Below are positions 33,402-43,024 of a DNA stretch of 64,000 nt, in pieces. The notes beneath the pieces were generated by a model. The model searched no databases, was not told the origin of the DNA, and worked only from the letters and a program-made list of their open reading frames with translations. The translations under genes were made by a program, and so were the position numbers. Source of the DNA: Nigrospora sphaerica (taxonomy: Eukaryota; Ascomycota; Sordariomycetes; Amphisphaeriales; Apiosporaceae); the NCBI GenBank assembly GCA_018287875.1, contig JAGVVL010000018.1, positions 558,001 through 622,000 on the forward strand. The letters are read 5' to 3'. The first letter of the stretch is position 1. The number at the start of each line of letters is the position of its first letter.

Positions 33402-34091
33402 ATGCAGTTCAGCACCGTCGCCTCCATCCTCTTCGCCCTCGCCTCGGGCGTCATGGCTACTCCAGCCCCCTCCCCCGCCGACCTCGAGCCTTTCCGCCTG
33501 CACGCGCGCACCTGCTTCACCCTGAAAGGCAAGCCGCTTGAGCTGTGCCAGGGCGCCTGCAAGGCTGCCTGCGTGAGTTTTAACCCCAGGATACTCGGCG
33601 GGGTTTTCCATCTAGCTAACAATTCGCGCTTGCAGGCCATCACCCCCCCGGGCCTGATCCAGACGGCTTGCGACAAGGCCTGCGAGGCCGGCCCTCTCAA
33701 GGCCCGCGAGCCTGAGCCCCTCCTTGGCGCCGCCTGTAGCAAGGCCTGCTCCGTGCTCCCCAACGCCGACCTCAAGGCCAAGTGCCAGTCCGCCTGCAAG
33801 CGCGACCTCGAGGCCGTCGACGGCGAGGCCGACGATGAGGCCGACGAGACCAGCGCCCTCGAGGCCCGCGAGCCCATCACGGGCGGCCAGGTCTGCCGCG
33901 GCGCCTGCGCCGTCACCTGTAACTCCACCGTGCTGGCTCTGGCCCAGAAGAAGTGCCTCCAGATCTGCGTACGTCTGCCTCTTCCCTATTCCCTTTCCCC
34001 CTACCACTGCCATGCGTCTAAGCTACGCGCTTCTTTGGTCGTCTAAGCTGACTCGGCGGTGCTACAGAACGGAAAGTGCCCTTCCGACTAA
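33402..34091 (+). CDS. Small secreted cysteine-rich protein, effector-like, three exons
   Basis: Exons 33402-33572, 33636-33968 and 34068-34091 give 175 residues. Signal peptide QFSTVASILFALASGVMA, then a Cys-rich mature protein. Both introns are phase 0 and follow a Cys codon; intron 1 (63 nt) keeps the frame, so an unspliced reading is deceptive. Spaced CxxxC pairs recur (CQGACKAAC, CDKAC, CSKAC, CQSACKRD, CRGACAVTC, CLQIC). Two near-identical linkers, LKAREPEP and LEAREPIT, precede related CxxxC blocks, pointing to internal duplication, and KR before DLEA could be a Kex2 site. No known domain is recognised. Very high GC3 and the long CT-rich leader suggest strong expression. It could be an effector or a structural wall protein. 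Confidence 0.72.
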
Positions 34092-34753
34092 GCTGGGAAT
34101 CGAGACTGGCAGGGCCAGAAACGATACAATGAGTGGATGGTTATGAACATGGGTATGCGGTCGACCTCTGGTTATGATGCCAGTTCGCTGGGCAATGACG
34201 ATTGTGTGAGATTTTTTGGGGATGTTCGTTTGTGGCTGTTTTTGAAAGACGGTCTGGGGACTCGGGGTTATAGACGTGGAGAAATAGACCGACGTCGCCG
34301 AGATATCGCCTTGAACCTTGCATATGCGTGATGCCCTAACACCCTCCGAAAACATCACAAAGTCGTACACGCGCAGCATCCGGGTACAAGGGTACAATAC
34401 TAGTCCAGGCAGGCAGGTCAGATTGCGCGAGGGCGCCTCATAAGGGCGCCGCCAAATGCATTTATTGCTAAGTCATTCGAGGTAGAAACTGCCTGGTCTT
34501 GCTGTGCACACCCTTCAGCACCACTCATAGGTTTCCTATGTCGGCCCAAGGCCATCGCCACTTTCGTCCACGTCCACCGCTCCCCCTTCTGGGAAGCAGG
34601 GCGAATGGGCTGGACGTGTTCATGATTTTAGTTTCATTTTCAAGCGGTTCTGATGCTCCAACAGGTGGGATTGTACCTGCGATCAGCGTTGGTCAGTTCC
34701 TGGCTTCTTTAATGGTAACCCTAATTCCCGGTGTTCATTGCCATATATCATAT
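34092..34753. other. Intergenic region, no recognised gene
   Basis: Short open frames only. Contains a small inverted motif ggcgcc...ggcgcc near 34432-34450. Confidence 0.4.
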
Positions 34754-35620
34754 TCTAGAAACGGAAGCTTACGTGTCCCCCCTAGACACGTGGCTCAACA
34801 GAAGGGTGGCGGCATCGGAAGAGAGGCTCCAACAGCCGCGTATCGCATCACTCATCCAAGCGAGATGCGATAGCGCAGCTAGATGGATCCTAACAAGACC
34901 GACTCGCCGGCGCAGACCGAAAGGCCCCGACGCTCCCGATCGTAAGAGGTGGCTAGACGAATGGCTAGCTGGAGACTCAGCATATAAGGCTGAGGAGAGA
35001 GACTGGCTTCAAAGATGGCAACAAGCGCGGCAAAATCGAACAGCACAAACCTTGGCAGCAACTAAGATGCCGCCAGACAAGCACGTCCTCAAACTCTATA
35101 AGGGACTCCATAAAGCCGAGAGCTCCATCCTCGTCCAAGCGAGGACTGGCAAGATTAGGCTACGAGACTTCCTTTTTAAACGTAGGGTCCCAGGCTTCGA
35201 CAGCCCCTGGTGCGTCTGCGGTCAGGGCAGGGAGACCGTCCGGCATATCCTCGTTTTCTGCCCACGGGAAAGAGAAAGACGAGAGCATCTCGTCCAAGCT
35301 CTAGGAGGACCGATAGACACGGACAGGATGCTCGACACCCTAAGAAAAGCAGGAATTATCGTAAGATGGCTACTCCGCTCCGGAAGGCTGGACATGTTCC
35401 AGCTAGCGAATCAACTTATCAGCTAGGAAGCGGGCGCGCTAAGCCCGATCTCGGTATGGCAGGTCAAAGAGTAGATAGAAGCGGTACGACGCAGCGGAAC
35501 CTAGGTTTTTCACCCGGCCGGACGTTAGCCCGGAACGGTTTTCCTAGGCTAAGATGCGCAGGGGGTCCTCATGGCCTAAATAGGTCGCTAGGTGTAAGAA
35601 TAATAATAATAATAATATTA
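34754..35620 (+). mobile_element. LINE fragment L5 (ORF2 C-terminus and 3' end)
   Basis: 5'-truncated copy starting in the post-RT region. An open frame runs to the native TAG (35424-35426), including the zinc segment CVCGQGRETVRHILVFCP, then the 3' UTR and (TAA)n. It shows mild mutation relative to L1. No target-site duplication could be recognised. Confidence 0.88.
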
Positions 35621-36211
35621 CCGTCGTTTCAGCGCTAGCTGCGTGTCATAGCTTTGTTATTAGATGATCCTCGTAGGCTGGAGCCACGATGCTCGTGGTT
35701 TCTGCGGTTCAGGCTGTCTCGGCTATGTAGGGCGATGGTGCGACTTATCGATGGAGGTGAGGGACGGCTTAGAGATTGCCAATAGATGACGCAGGGGAAG
35801 GGGAATGCTGGTTCTAACAAAAGAGAGACAATAAATTGGCGAGAATGGGTAGGAATTTCTGCCTCATGGAGGTTGAAAAAGACAAGAGGTCCTTTCTCAG
35901 TGCGAACGGTGAAAAATGGTTTCAGGACAACTGGCTCAGAGGGAATTAACGACGGGCGCTGGGAATGTGAAAGCAAACAAAAGTCTGCCACCCGCACTGG
36001 CGGGATAGAAGAAATGGAAGTCAGTGCTGTCTAATGGGACAAAACAAACGGAAATCGATGAGCTTCAGACCATGAATTTGCATAGACGACCCCTTCATGC
36101 CTAGGAATCGTGCACTTTACTCAAACCATTAAAAGATTAGGTAGTAGACACGCGTTAAGGCTCGAGAGCTAGATAGTACTTACACTAAACAACAAGTACT
36201 TAGAAGTACTG
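35621..36211. other. Unique sequence between LINE fragments L5 and L6
   Basis: About 590 bases with weak open frames on both strands and no recognised gene. The right end has several AGTACT palindromes (36170-36225). Confidence 0.4.
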
Positions 36212-36962
36212 TAACTAAGAAAGTACGAGATGCGATAGCGCAGCTAGATGGATCCTAACAAGACCGACTCGCCGGCGCAGACCGAAAGGCCCCGACGCTC
36301 CCGATTATAAGAGGTGGCTAAACGAATGGCTAGCTGGAGACTCAGCACATAAAGCTGAGGAGAGAGACTGGCTTCAAAGATGGCAACAAGCGCAGCAAAA
36401 TCGAACAGCACGAACCCCAGCAGCAACTAAGATGCCGCCAGACAAGCACGTCCTCAAGCTCCATAAGGGACTCTATAAGGCCGAGAGCTCCATCCTCGTC
36501 CAAGCGAGGACTGGCAAGATTGGGCTGCGAGACTTCCTTTTTAAGCGTAGGGTCCCAGGCTTCGACAGCCCCTGGTGCGTCTGCAGTCAGGGCAAGGAGA
36601 CCGTCCGGCATATCCTCGTTTTCTGCCCACGCGAAAGAGAAAGACGAGAGCATCTCGTCCAAGCTCTAGGAGGACCGATAGACACGGACAGGATGCTCGA
36701 CACCCCAGGAAAAGCAGGAATTATCGCAAGATGGCTACTCCGCTCCGGAAGGCTGGACATGTTCCAGCTAGCGAATCAACTTATCAGCTAGGAAGCGGGC
36801 GCGCTGAGCCCGATCTCGGTATGGCAGGCCAAAGAGTAGATAGAAGCGGTACGACGCAGCGGAACCTAGGTTTTTCACCCGGCCGGACGTTAGCCCGGAA
36901 CGGTTTTCCTAGGCTAAGATGCGCAGGGGGTCCTCATGGCCTAAATAGGTCGCTAGGTGTAA

Positions 36963-36999
<37 letters not shown>

Positions 37000-37009
37000 T
37001 AAGAAAGTA
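36212..37009 (+). mobile_element. LINE fragment L6 with 14-bp target-site duplication
   Basis: The element at 36226-36995 holds the last ~190 codons of ORF2, the 3' UTR and a long (TAA)n tail (about 36965-36995). It is flanked by the direct repeat taactaagaaagta at 36212-36225 and 36996-37009. It is truncated even further than L5. Confidence 0.9.
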
Positions 37010-37881
37010 ACAAGGTGTTTCGTTTATATTGCACTTATACTGGTGTGTTTACGCCAGCTTGCACTTTTTCTTTTACCATAAAGGGGTATTAGGTGGCTGT
37101 GGCTGAGGAGGATACCCCTAAGTGTATGCCGACTGAATTATACATTCTGGCGTTTAGGCACTACTTCAGTGACAATCACCACCACCGCCTACGACCTGAT
37201 GCGCTTGCCGCTGGCAGTCTACCACCCGGAGCGATAACCATGCCCACAGCCAGCTCATAAACATCCTTCTACATACTAGCGGCGGTGTCCCCGAAAAGGG
37301 CCCGGACCGGACGCGACGGGGAAAGACCACATCCTTTCCGTCAGCCGGGTAGGAGTAGAAACCGGGCATGGATTTGGTTGTACATAGGCAGGTATAGCCG
37401 GGGTGCTTTTTCTGTCCCCCTTCCTGGCATCGGGGGCATTGCAGAACCTCGAGGTGCGGGTGCCAATGAGCATGGGATCCCGTCCTCTATCCCCACCATA
37501 TCCTGACATGGAGGCCCGCTGAAGAAACGGGCGTGGCACAGCCAACACTACATACCCACACTTGGTGTCGTGGGCCTGACGGACCATACCAACCTTGAAA
37601 TCGCCAAGAGGGAAAATCTTACTAGCGGGTACCTCCTAGCGACTCGTGAGGATCCCATGGCCTCTTTTATAGTCCATCAAGCGTGTTTTCTCCTTTAAAC
37701 TTCCAAGCCTATCCGCAGTTAGTGTGGCATGAAAGCGATTAATGCATTATCGCCACGGGATCCTGGCTTCCACGCCTTCAGGGCTTCCATGCATCGCGCT
37801 CTCCGCATATAAATAGCCCCTCCTGCCGTGCAACTCCCATAATAACGTGCGCGACTATTCTCGTCAAACATAGCCCGCGAA
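37010..37881. promoter_or_regulatory. Intergenic region; promoter of the 98-residue secreted protein
   Basis: A TATA element (tataaatag, 37808-37816) lies 66-74 bases before the ATG at 37882. Upstream, minus-strand frames at 37276-37587 look partly protein-like but have no domain. Confidence 0.45.
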
Positions 37882-38178
37882 ATGAAGCTCTTCGGCCTTG
37901 TGGCGCTCAGTCTGCCGGCAGCACAGGCGTACACCATTACCATGTACGCCGAAACCGGCTGCAGCGGGGAAAGCTACGCTGTGCAGGACGCGGCCCACGG
38001 CTGCAAGCTGCCCGCGGGATTGCCCGCCAAATTCGACGCGCAGAGCATCAGGGTTGCCGACACCCCGCCTACGTGCCAGGTCTGGATGTTCACCGATGCG
38101 ATCCCGGAGTGCCAAACCTTTCAGACGAATACCTGGCGGTACTGGACTTCGGTTTCCGAGGGCACCTGTCTACCGTGA
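37882..38178 (+). CDS. Small secreted protein (98 aa), crystallin-like or effector-like
   Basis: Intronless. Signal peptide MKLFGLVALSLPAAQA, then a mature domain of about 82 residues with five Cys. The pattern YTITMYAETGCSGESYAV followed by a second related strand set (CQVWMFTDAIPECQTF) recalls the Greek-key beta/gamma-crystallin-like fold found in fungal small secreted proteins, although this is only a pattern judgement. A strong TATA box and short leader suggest regulated, high-level expression. Possible roles are effector or antimicrobial; none is shown. Confidence 0.68.
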   Translation: MKLFGLVALSLPAAQAYTITMYAETGCSGESYAVQDAAHGCKLPAGLPAKFDAQSIRVADTPPTCQVWMFTDAIPECQTFQTNTWRYWTSVSEGTCLP

Positions 38179-39536
38179 GGAGCTTCCCTTCCCTTGGCCC
38201 CCGCCACCCTTTACCATCGCGCCAGTGTAGATATCTACCTACTGACAAATGGATCCCAGCACGAACGAAGACGCAAACGGCAAGGTCCTACCCCATGAGG
38301 GGAGATGGCAGAAACCATATATATTCTGTCCAACGTAGACAAGACCCGGCGTTTCCAGGAATCAAGGTCGAGAGGAGGCCATCGGTAAGTGGGAGATGCG
38401 ATGGTTGTTGTTTCGGGAGCCACGGTGTCAAAGTTCTAACATCTGTGCACCATTTAGTACAAGATATCCTTGTTATGAATGACAATGCTCAGTTGGCAGA
38501 ATCTCCCATCATGACAGAATACTAGCGGGCAATTCAACAGTCATTTTGTTGGCGCTGCTACCAGACGTGACCTGATGAACCGTCAGCCCGCACCAATCCC
38601 ATCTCCCATCGACTGTTAGCCCCGAATGACTTTTGCAACCTGTTGACCGTCTCGGAGGAGGGTGGCCCGATAATTCGGATTCCACCAGGCACAATTATTT
38701 ACTTGTTCAGCAACCTGAGACAGAGGGACGAGGGCACAGGAGCTATCGGGGAAGTATGCCGTGTTCGCCGGTGTCGTGCTAATAAAGTATGCCGTGGGCC
38801 GACGCGGCATGGCGCGGATACCGCCGCAGTAGGCCCTCGGACATGTGGGTGATCCAATCCGCAATCCGGGCGTTTTGTTGGGCGCATGACTGGTTCATGA
38901 CGGGGGCCGACGATGGGCCATCATCGTCGGCGTCACGTCACGGTATCGAGATGTCGTGGGGGTGGGAGAGATAGAGTGCGGAATTGGATAGATGAAGCGA
39001 GCGAATGACGAAAATCGGGATTTGGTGAGGTTGCGAGAGGCACCATAAACATGGGGAACATTGAAGCTGCACTCGGGAGTCGGCGTTGACCCGCAACCGC
39101 CTTTCCAGGTGTTCTGGCTCTTCTGCGTCAGAATGGACCCTCCGCAACCACGCAACTCACCGATTTAAGCGATTACTTCGCAGAGGACGATGCCTATCGG
39201 CCTGTACTCCCAGCAATTTGCCCATAGACAAAAGGGAATGGCGACTTTTCTGTGTGGCATTTGGCTTAATTGCTAATGTACGCATTCATGCCACTTCATC
39301 CATGGATCCCGCAGGTACATACCCAGGCTAGCGGATTAACACACGGTTCACCCAGGAGATGCGAGCGACTTAGTGTGAGGGACATTGAGATACTGTGATG
39401 CACACCGTGCCTGCCTACATATACGTACCTGTCCGTGCCTTTAAAAACGTCGGTGGAAACAAGTACCACTCGCTCCACACCACCACGTCCCGCTGCGCAT
39501 AATCACGACGATTTTTATGGGTTTGAGCTGCCCGCC
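38179..39536. other. Intergenic region, no recognised gene
   Basis: About 1.36 kb. The open frames (38073-38525 plus, 38616-38864 minus, 38895-39155 minus) overlap without domain or splice support. Confidence 0.4.
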
Positions 39537-39917
39537 ATGCCTCGCCACCTCACGCAAGAGGAACGCCTCCGCATCCACGTCCTCTTCCACGACGCCAAAT
39601 GGACGCACCGGCAGCTTCAAGAGCGTCTCGGCGTCTCGGAGCGGCAGATTCGTCTCGCCATCAAGCGGACGCACGTGGCGCCGCGTCCGGGCCGGCCCCT
39701 CACCATGACGGCCGACGACGACGCCGAACTCGCCCGCTTCGTTACCGAGTCGGAGCAACACCGCCACATGTCGTTTGACCAACTCGCCGTCCGTTTCCAG
39801 GGCGGCATTCGCACCCCAAAGGTCCTGCGGGCCGCCTTTAAACGCCTCGGCTTCCCTGCGCCATCCAGGAAAGTAGCCACGGCCCCCGCAGGTGCGCGCG
39901 AGGAAGGCACGCAGTAG
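39537..39917 (+). pseudogene. Truncated Tc1/mariner-type transposase N-terminus (helix-turn-helix)
   Basis: 126 codons from the ATG at 39537 (an upstream in-frame ATG at 39435 is possible). Starts PRHLTQEERLRIHVLFHD, then WTHRQLQERLGVSERQIRLAIKR, a clear helix-turn-helix, followed by a GRPLTMTADDDAELARFV linker and a second helical segment ending in FKRLGFPAPSR. This is the order found in the DNA-binding N-terminus of Tc1/mariner/pogo-like transposases. The DDE/DDD catalytic domain is missing: the frame stops and no continuation is seen. It may be a dead fragment or a domesticated DNA-binding protein; the open, high-GC3 frame leaves the second possibility alive. Confidence 0.6.
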
Positions 39918-40409
39918 GCCGGCATCGCATCGGGTAGCCATGCTCTCCGTCGACGCCGCTAAACAATCGAATTGTGTCAATTACCTTGAGATGGCGCCAG
40001 TCAAATGCCTTTGGACGATGCGGTCAAAGGCCGTCGGGCGCTGCGTGTCCATTGCCTGAAGGCGCTGCGCATCTAATTGTTGCTGTGCTTCAATTGACGT
40101 GTGCTGGGACATCCGATGCGTGGATACGTACCTGCTGGTAACAGGTGACAGGCTTATCTTATCGTCGGTAGGCTTGTGTTCTCGCATGTGCAACCCCCTG
40201 GGATTCTGCCTTAGCAGCTTGTCGGAGCTGAGCAATGGCGGGGCGAGCTAGAGCGAGGAACCTATGCTGCCCTCACGATGTGGCAGAACGAAATGGCCTT
40301 TTCGCTTGCTTGGTTTGTTGATTTTGCCCCATGGGCGTGGTTTTCTTTTGTCCGCGCTGGCGATTAGCTCGTTGTCGTCGTCGCTCCTCGTTCTGCGCCT
40401 AGACTTACG
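39918..40409. other. Intergenic region
   Basis: A minus-strand frame (39981-40235) with Gln-rich content (SIEAQQQLDAQRLQAMDTQR) could be a small exon, but no complete gene is found. Confidence 0.35.
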
Positions 40410-40940
40410 AGATGGGTACCCACGGGTTACCCATGACTTACCCATCCGTTAGTGGGTTACCCACGACTTTCAATTATAATGGTGGGTTACCTACGGGTAA
40501 CCCGCTTAAAATATGGGTTACCCATGGGTAACCCATTAAATATATGGGTTTAGCGGCTTTAAAGGCTTCGTAGACGAAGACTTAAGAGGAGATGGCATTA
40601 GACGCCGTGGTAGCTATGGCGTGTTAGCCGCCCCGCGAATCAGGTACTACACGAAACTAATACGTTTAAGATTACTTCATTTTATTATTAAGGACTATAC
40701 AAGTAGATATAATAAAGCCTTACGGCTAAATTTAGATGTTATATACGATAGAGCTCCTTACGGGAATATGGGTAGTAAATAAGTAATGATAAGAACCCAT
40801 GGGTTACCTATAGGTATTTCTAAATGGGGTTTTAAACCTATGGGTCCTATATGGGTACTATAAAAAACCCATGGGTTACCTATAGGTTCTTAGCATTACC
40901 CATATCGGACCCATGGGTCCATGGGTAGTGCCGGGTAAAT
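40410..40940. repeat. Cluster of GGGTAACCC / CCCATGGG palindromic repeats
   Basis: At least a dozen related words occur: gggtacccacgggttaccca, gggttacccatgggtaaccc, gggttacctataggt, acccatgggttacc, cccatgggtccatgggta. They cluster in two blocks (40411-40555 and 40795-40935) with an AT-rich middle (40620-40790). The right end reads tagtgccgggtaaatggg. Dense palindromic subterminal repeats at both ends are typical of hAT-like DNA transposons or their non-autonomous derivatives; this identity is inferred, since no exact terminal inverted repeat or 8-bp duplication was identified. Confidence 0.5.
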
Positions 40941-43024
40941 GGGATAGGTAATAATCTGGCAAGTCTATCTGTGCCCCCTTCCCACGGGGAGCGACGGGCT
41001 TGTAGTGGCAACAACACGGCGGTCCAGATGGTGGCACGAGATTGGCGCCGTTGCATGAGGTTGCGTAGCAGCTTGAGAGCCGCTGAGGACCCAGCAATCC
41101 GGGGGCCGGGGTACTCGAGAAAAAACAGCGTGCCGTGATGTACCGCTCTTGTGCCACGACCCAGAACCGTTGGCGCAGCCGTCAGGGTCCATGTGCTAGA
41201 CGTCGCTCCAGTGCAGGATAAGTAGCTGCAGGTCGAGGTTTGGGGTTGGCCGCGCACAGAACCAGGCTAATTGCGCACTTGACGATCCCGCTGGTGAATA
41301 TGTCAGTCCAGCAGGTTTGCCAGAACAGGAGCACTTACAGGTTGTCCCACACGCGCGAGCCATCAGCCTGGCTGATTTTGCCATTCTGGCCGTTAGCAAC
41401 ATACAACCCATAGGATCGAGCCCTCCACAAGCCATCATCAACCCTCTTTTGTCCTTACTGGGGGAGGGAGCGAGATGATTTTGACTGGGCCCGCCGGTGG
41501 CGTTACGGCGGCCGAGGATAGCGAGTGCAGGAGAAATGTAGGAACGCATTCATAGATAGATAGACAGATTATAAGAAAGCCGTGGTTTTTTCTTGGGAAT
41601 GTGCGCATTCCCCCTCTCCCTGTATGTATGCATGTGTGAGTTCGGCGGGCGTGGTGGCCTAAATCGAGAGTGATGGAGTGGGACAAGAGAGTTACTCGGG
41701 ACGTAGATATCGAAATTAGTCGCTCAATCTAAGATGACACCTACCATTTCCTTTACGCCTACCTGTTCTATTACTAGTCGGCTATCATACTATCGCCTTC
41801 ATCTTGTTCTCCTTTAGGAAGGCAGACCCGGGGATCTTACGTCCGAGTGTTGGAATTCCCGTCTTTCGTGGCGATCAAGGGATGGGAGACGGTACCTAAC
41901 CACGAATCGACCGATTTACGATAAGCAACGAGGGCAATGTTTGTACTGAGATATGTTAAACTTGAATACATCTCGTAAAGAGGAGGACGTACATATGAAG
42001 CAGATGATGGGAAGTAATAGCGTTCTTGCGCAATTTCTACACCGCGTGCATACGTAACTTGTGGTCGTGGATTAGGATTGAGGCAGGCAAGTCTTATTCT
42101 GGTCCTGCAGCAACTGCCGGCTGCAAACCAAATACTGAAAGAATCTGCAGAGTAGGAACTGCATGCCCCGAAATTTGCAAGGAATTCTAGATCACCTCCT
42201 GCGATTTCCTACGTGTTCGCTGAGGACCTTAACACGCCATAGATACCCTAACCATACACGCATCCAACACATGGCCAGAGGCAACTCTCGCCCCTATCGT
42301 ACGTAGAATAGACTCTTATTATTGACCGTCGAGCGTCATTTAACCCCGAGCGCTATAAAGCCGCCTGAATCTCTATACGACCGACGGTCAACGACATGGA
42401 TTAGTGCAGTCAACGCAGCTTGGAGATAAAGGTGGTAATCTACGGACCGGAAGTCCAGACAGATAGAGAGAGGCAGTTAGTGAAATAAACATTTATTTCT
42501 TCAAAGTTCGTAATAGTAAAAAGTAATATGATGTTTCCAAGGCTGTACTCTATGAAAAGCCGCCACGACCAGCAAAACCACGTCTAGTTCAAAAGGAACC
42601 TTTGACCCAGAGCTAAAGCACGGAAGACATATTACAGCTCAACTTTCAAGGCCGGATTATAGCGCGGCGTGGCGTTTTTCCACCAGTTGGGTAGCTGCCC
42701 TCAATTCGTGGCTTTATGTAGCTGGTGTTGAAAACGAATAGGATGTCGCTACGTCATCGAGACATCAGATGAGGCGTCAATGCGCTTCGCCCGGTTGTGC
42801 TGATAGACCGGGAAAAGCTGGTGATGATTGGCTAGATTGTACGGAAGTTGCACTCAGTCGAAAGCTGCGCCACCGCCTTCTTCGAAAGTAGAAGGCTATG
42901 CCCGGCCACGAAAAGAATTTATAATACTAGTTAGTATCTACTAAGTGAATCCCACCATCTCCCCGAGACTGACGTCGACTCTTCACTTGACCAGTATTAC
43001 CTTCACCCACCTTTTACCGCAGCC
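40941..43024. other. Intergenic region with a possible small minus-strand gene
   Basis: No complete gene is proven. At 41190-41560 on the minus strand a coding-like stretch (YGLYVANGQNGKISQADG) is followed by good splice signals (gtaagt near 41337, ctgac, ttcaccag near 41291) but no complete model. From 41700 to 43020 nothing is recognised. A TATA-like tttataata at about 42918-42926 lies about 100 bases before the next ATG. Confidence 0.35.

Noticed and set aside
33230..33928. 232-codon minus-strand ORF across the Cys-rich gene
   Set aside because: Antisense shadow; the plus strand has a signal peptide, splice sites and a Cys pattern.
34730..35640. Target-site duplication around L5
   Set aside because: The flanks (ccatatatcatatt left, attaccgtcgttt right) share no convincing direct repeat.
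36960..37000. (TAA)n run as an independent microsatellite or CRISPR-like repeat
   Set aside because: It is the tail of LINE L6; the same tail ends L1, L2, L4, L5, L7 and L8.
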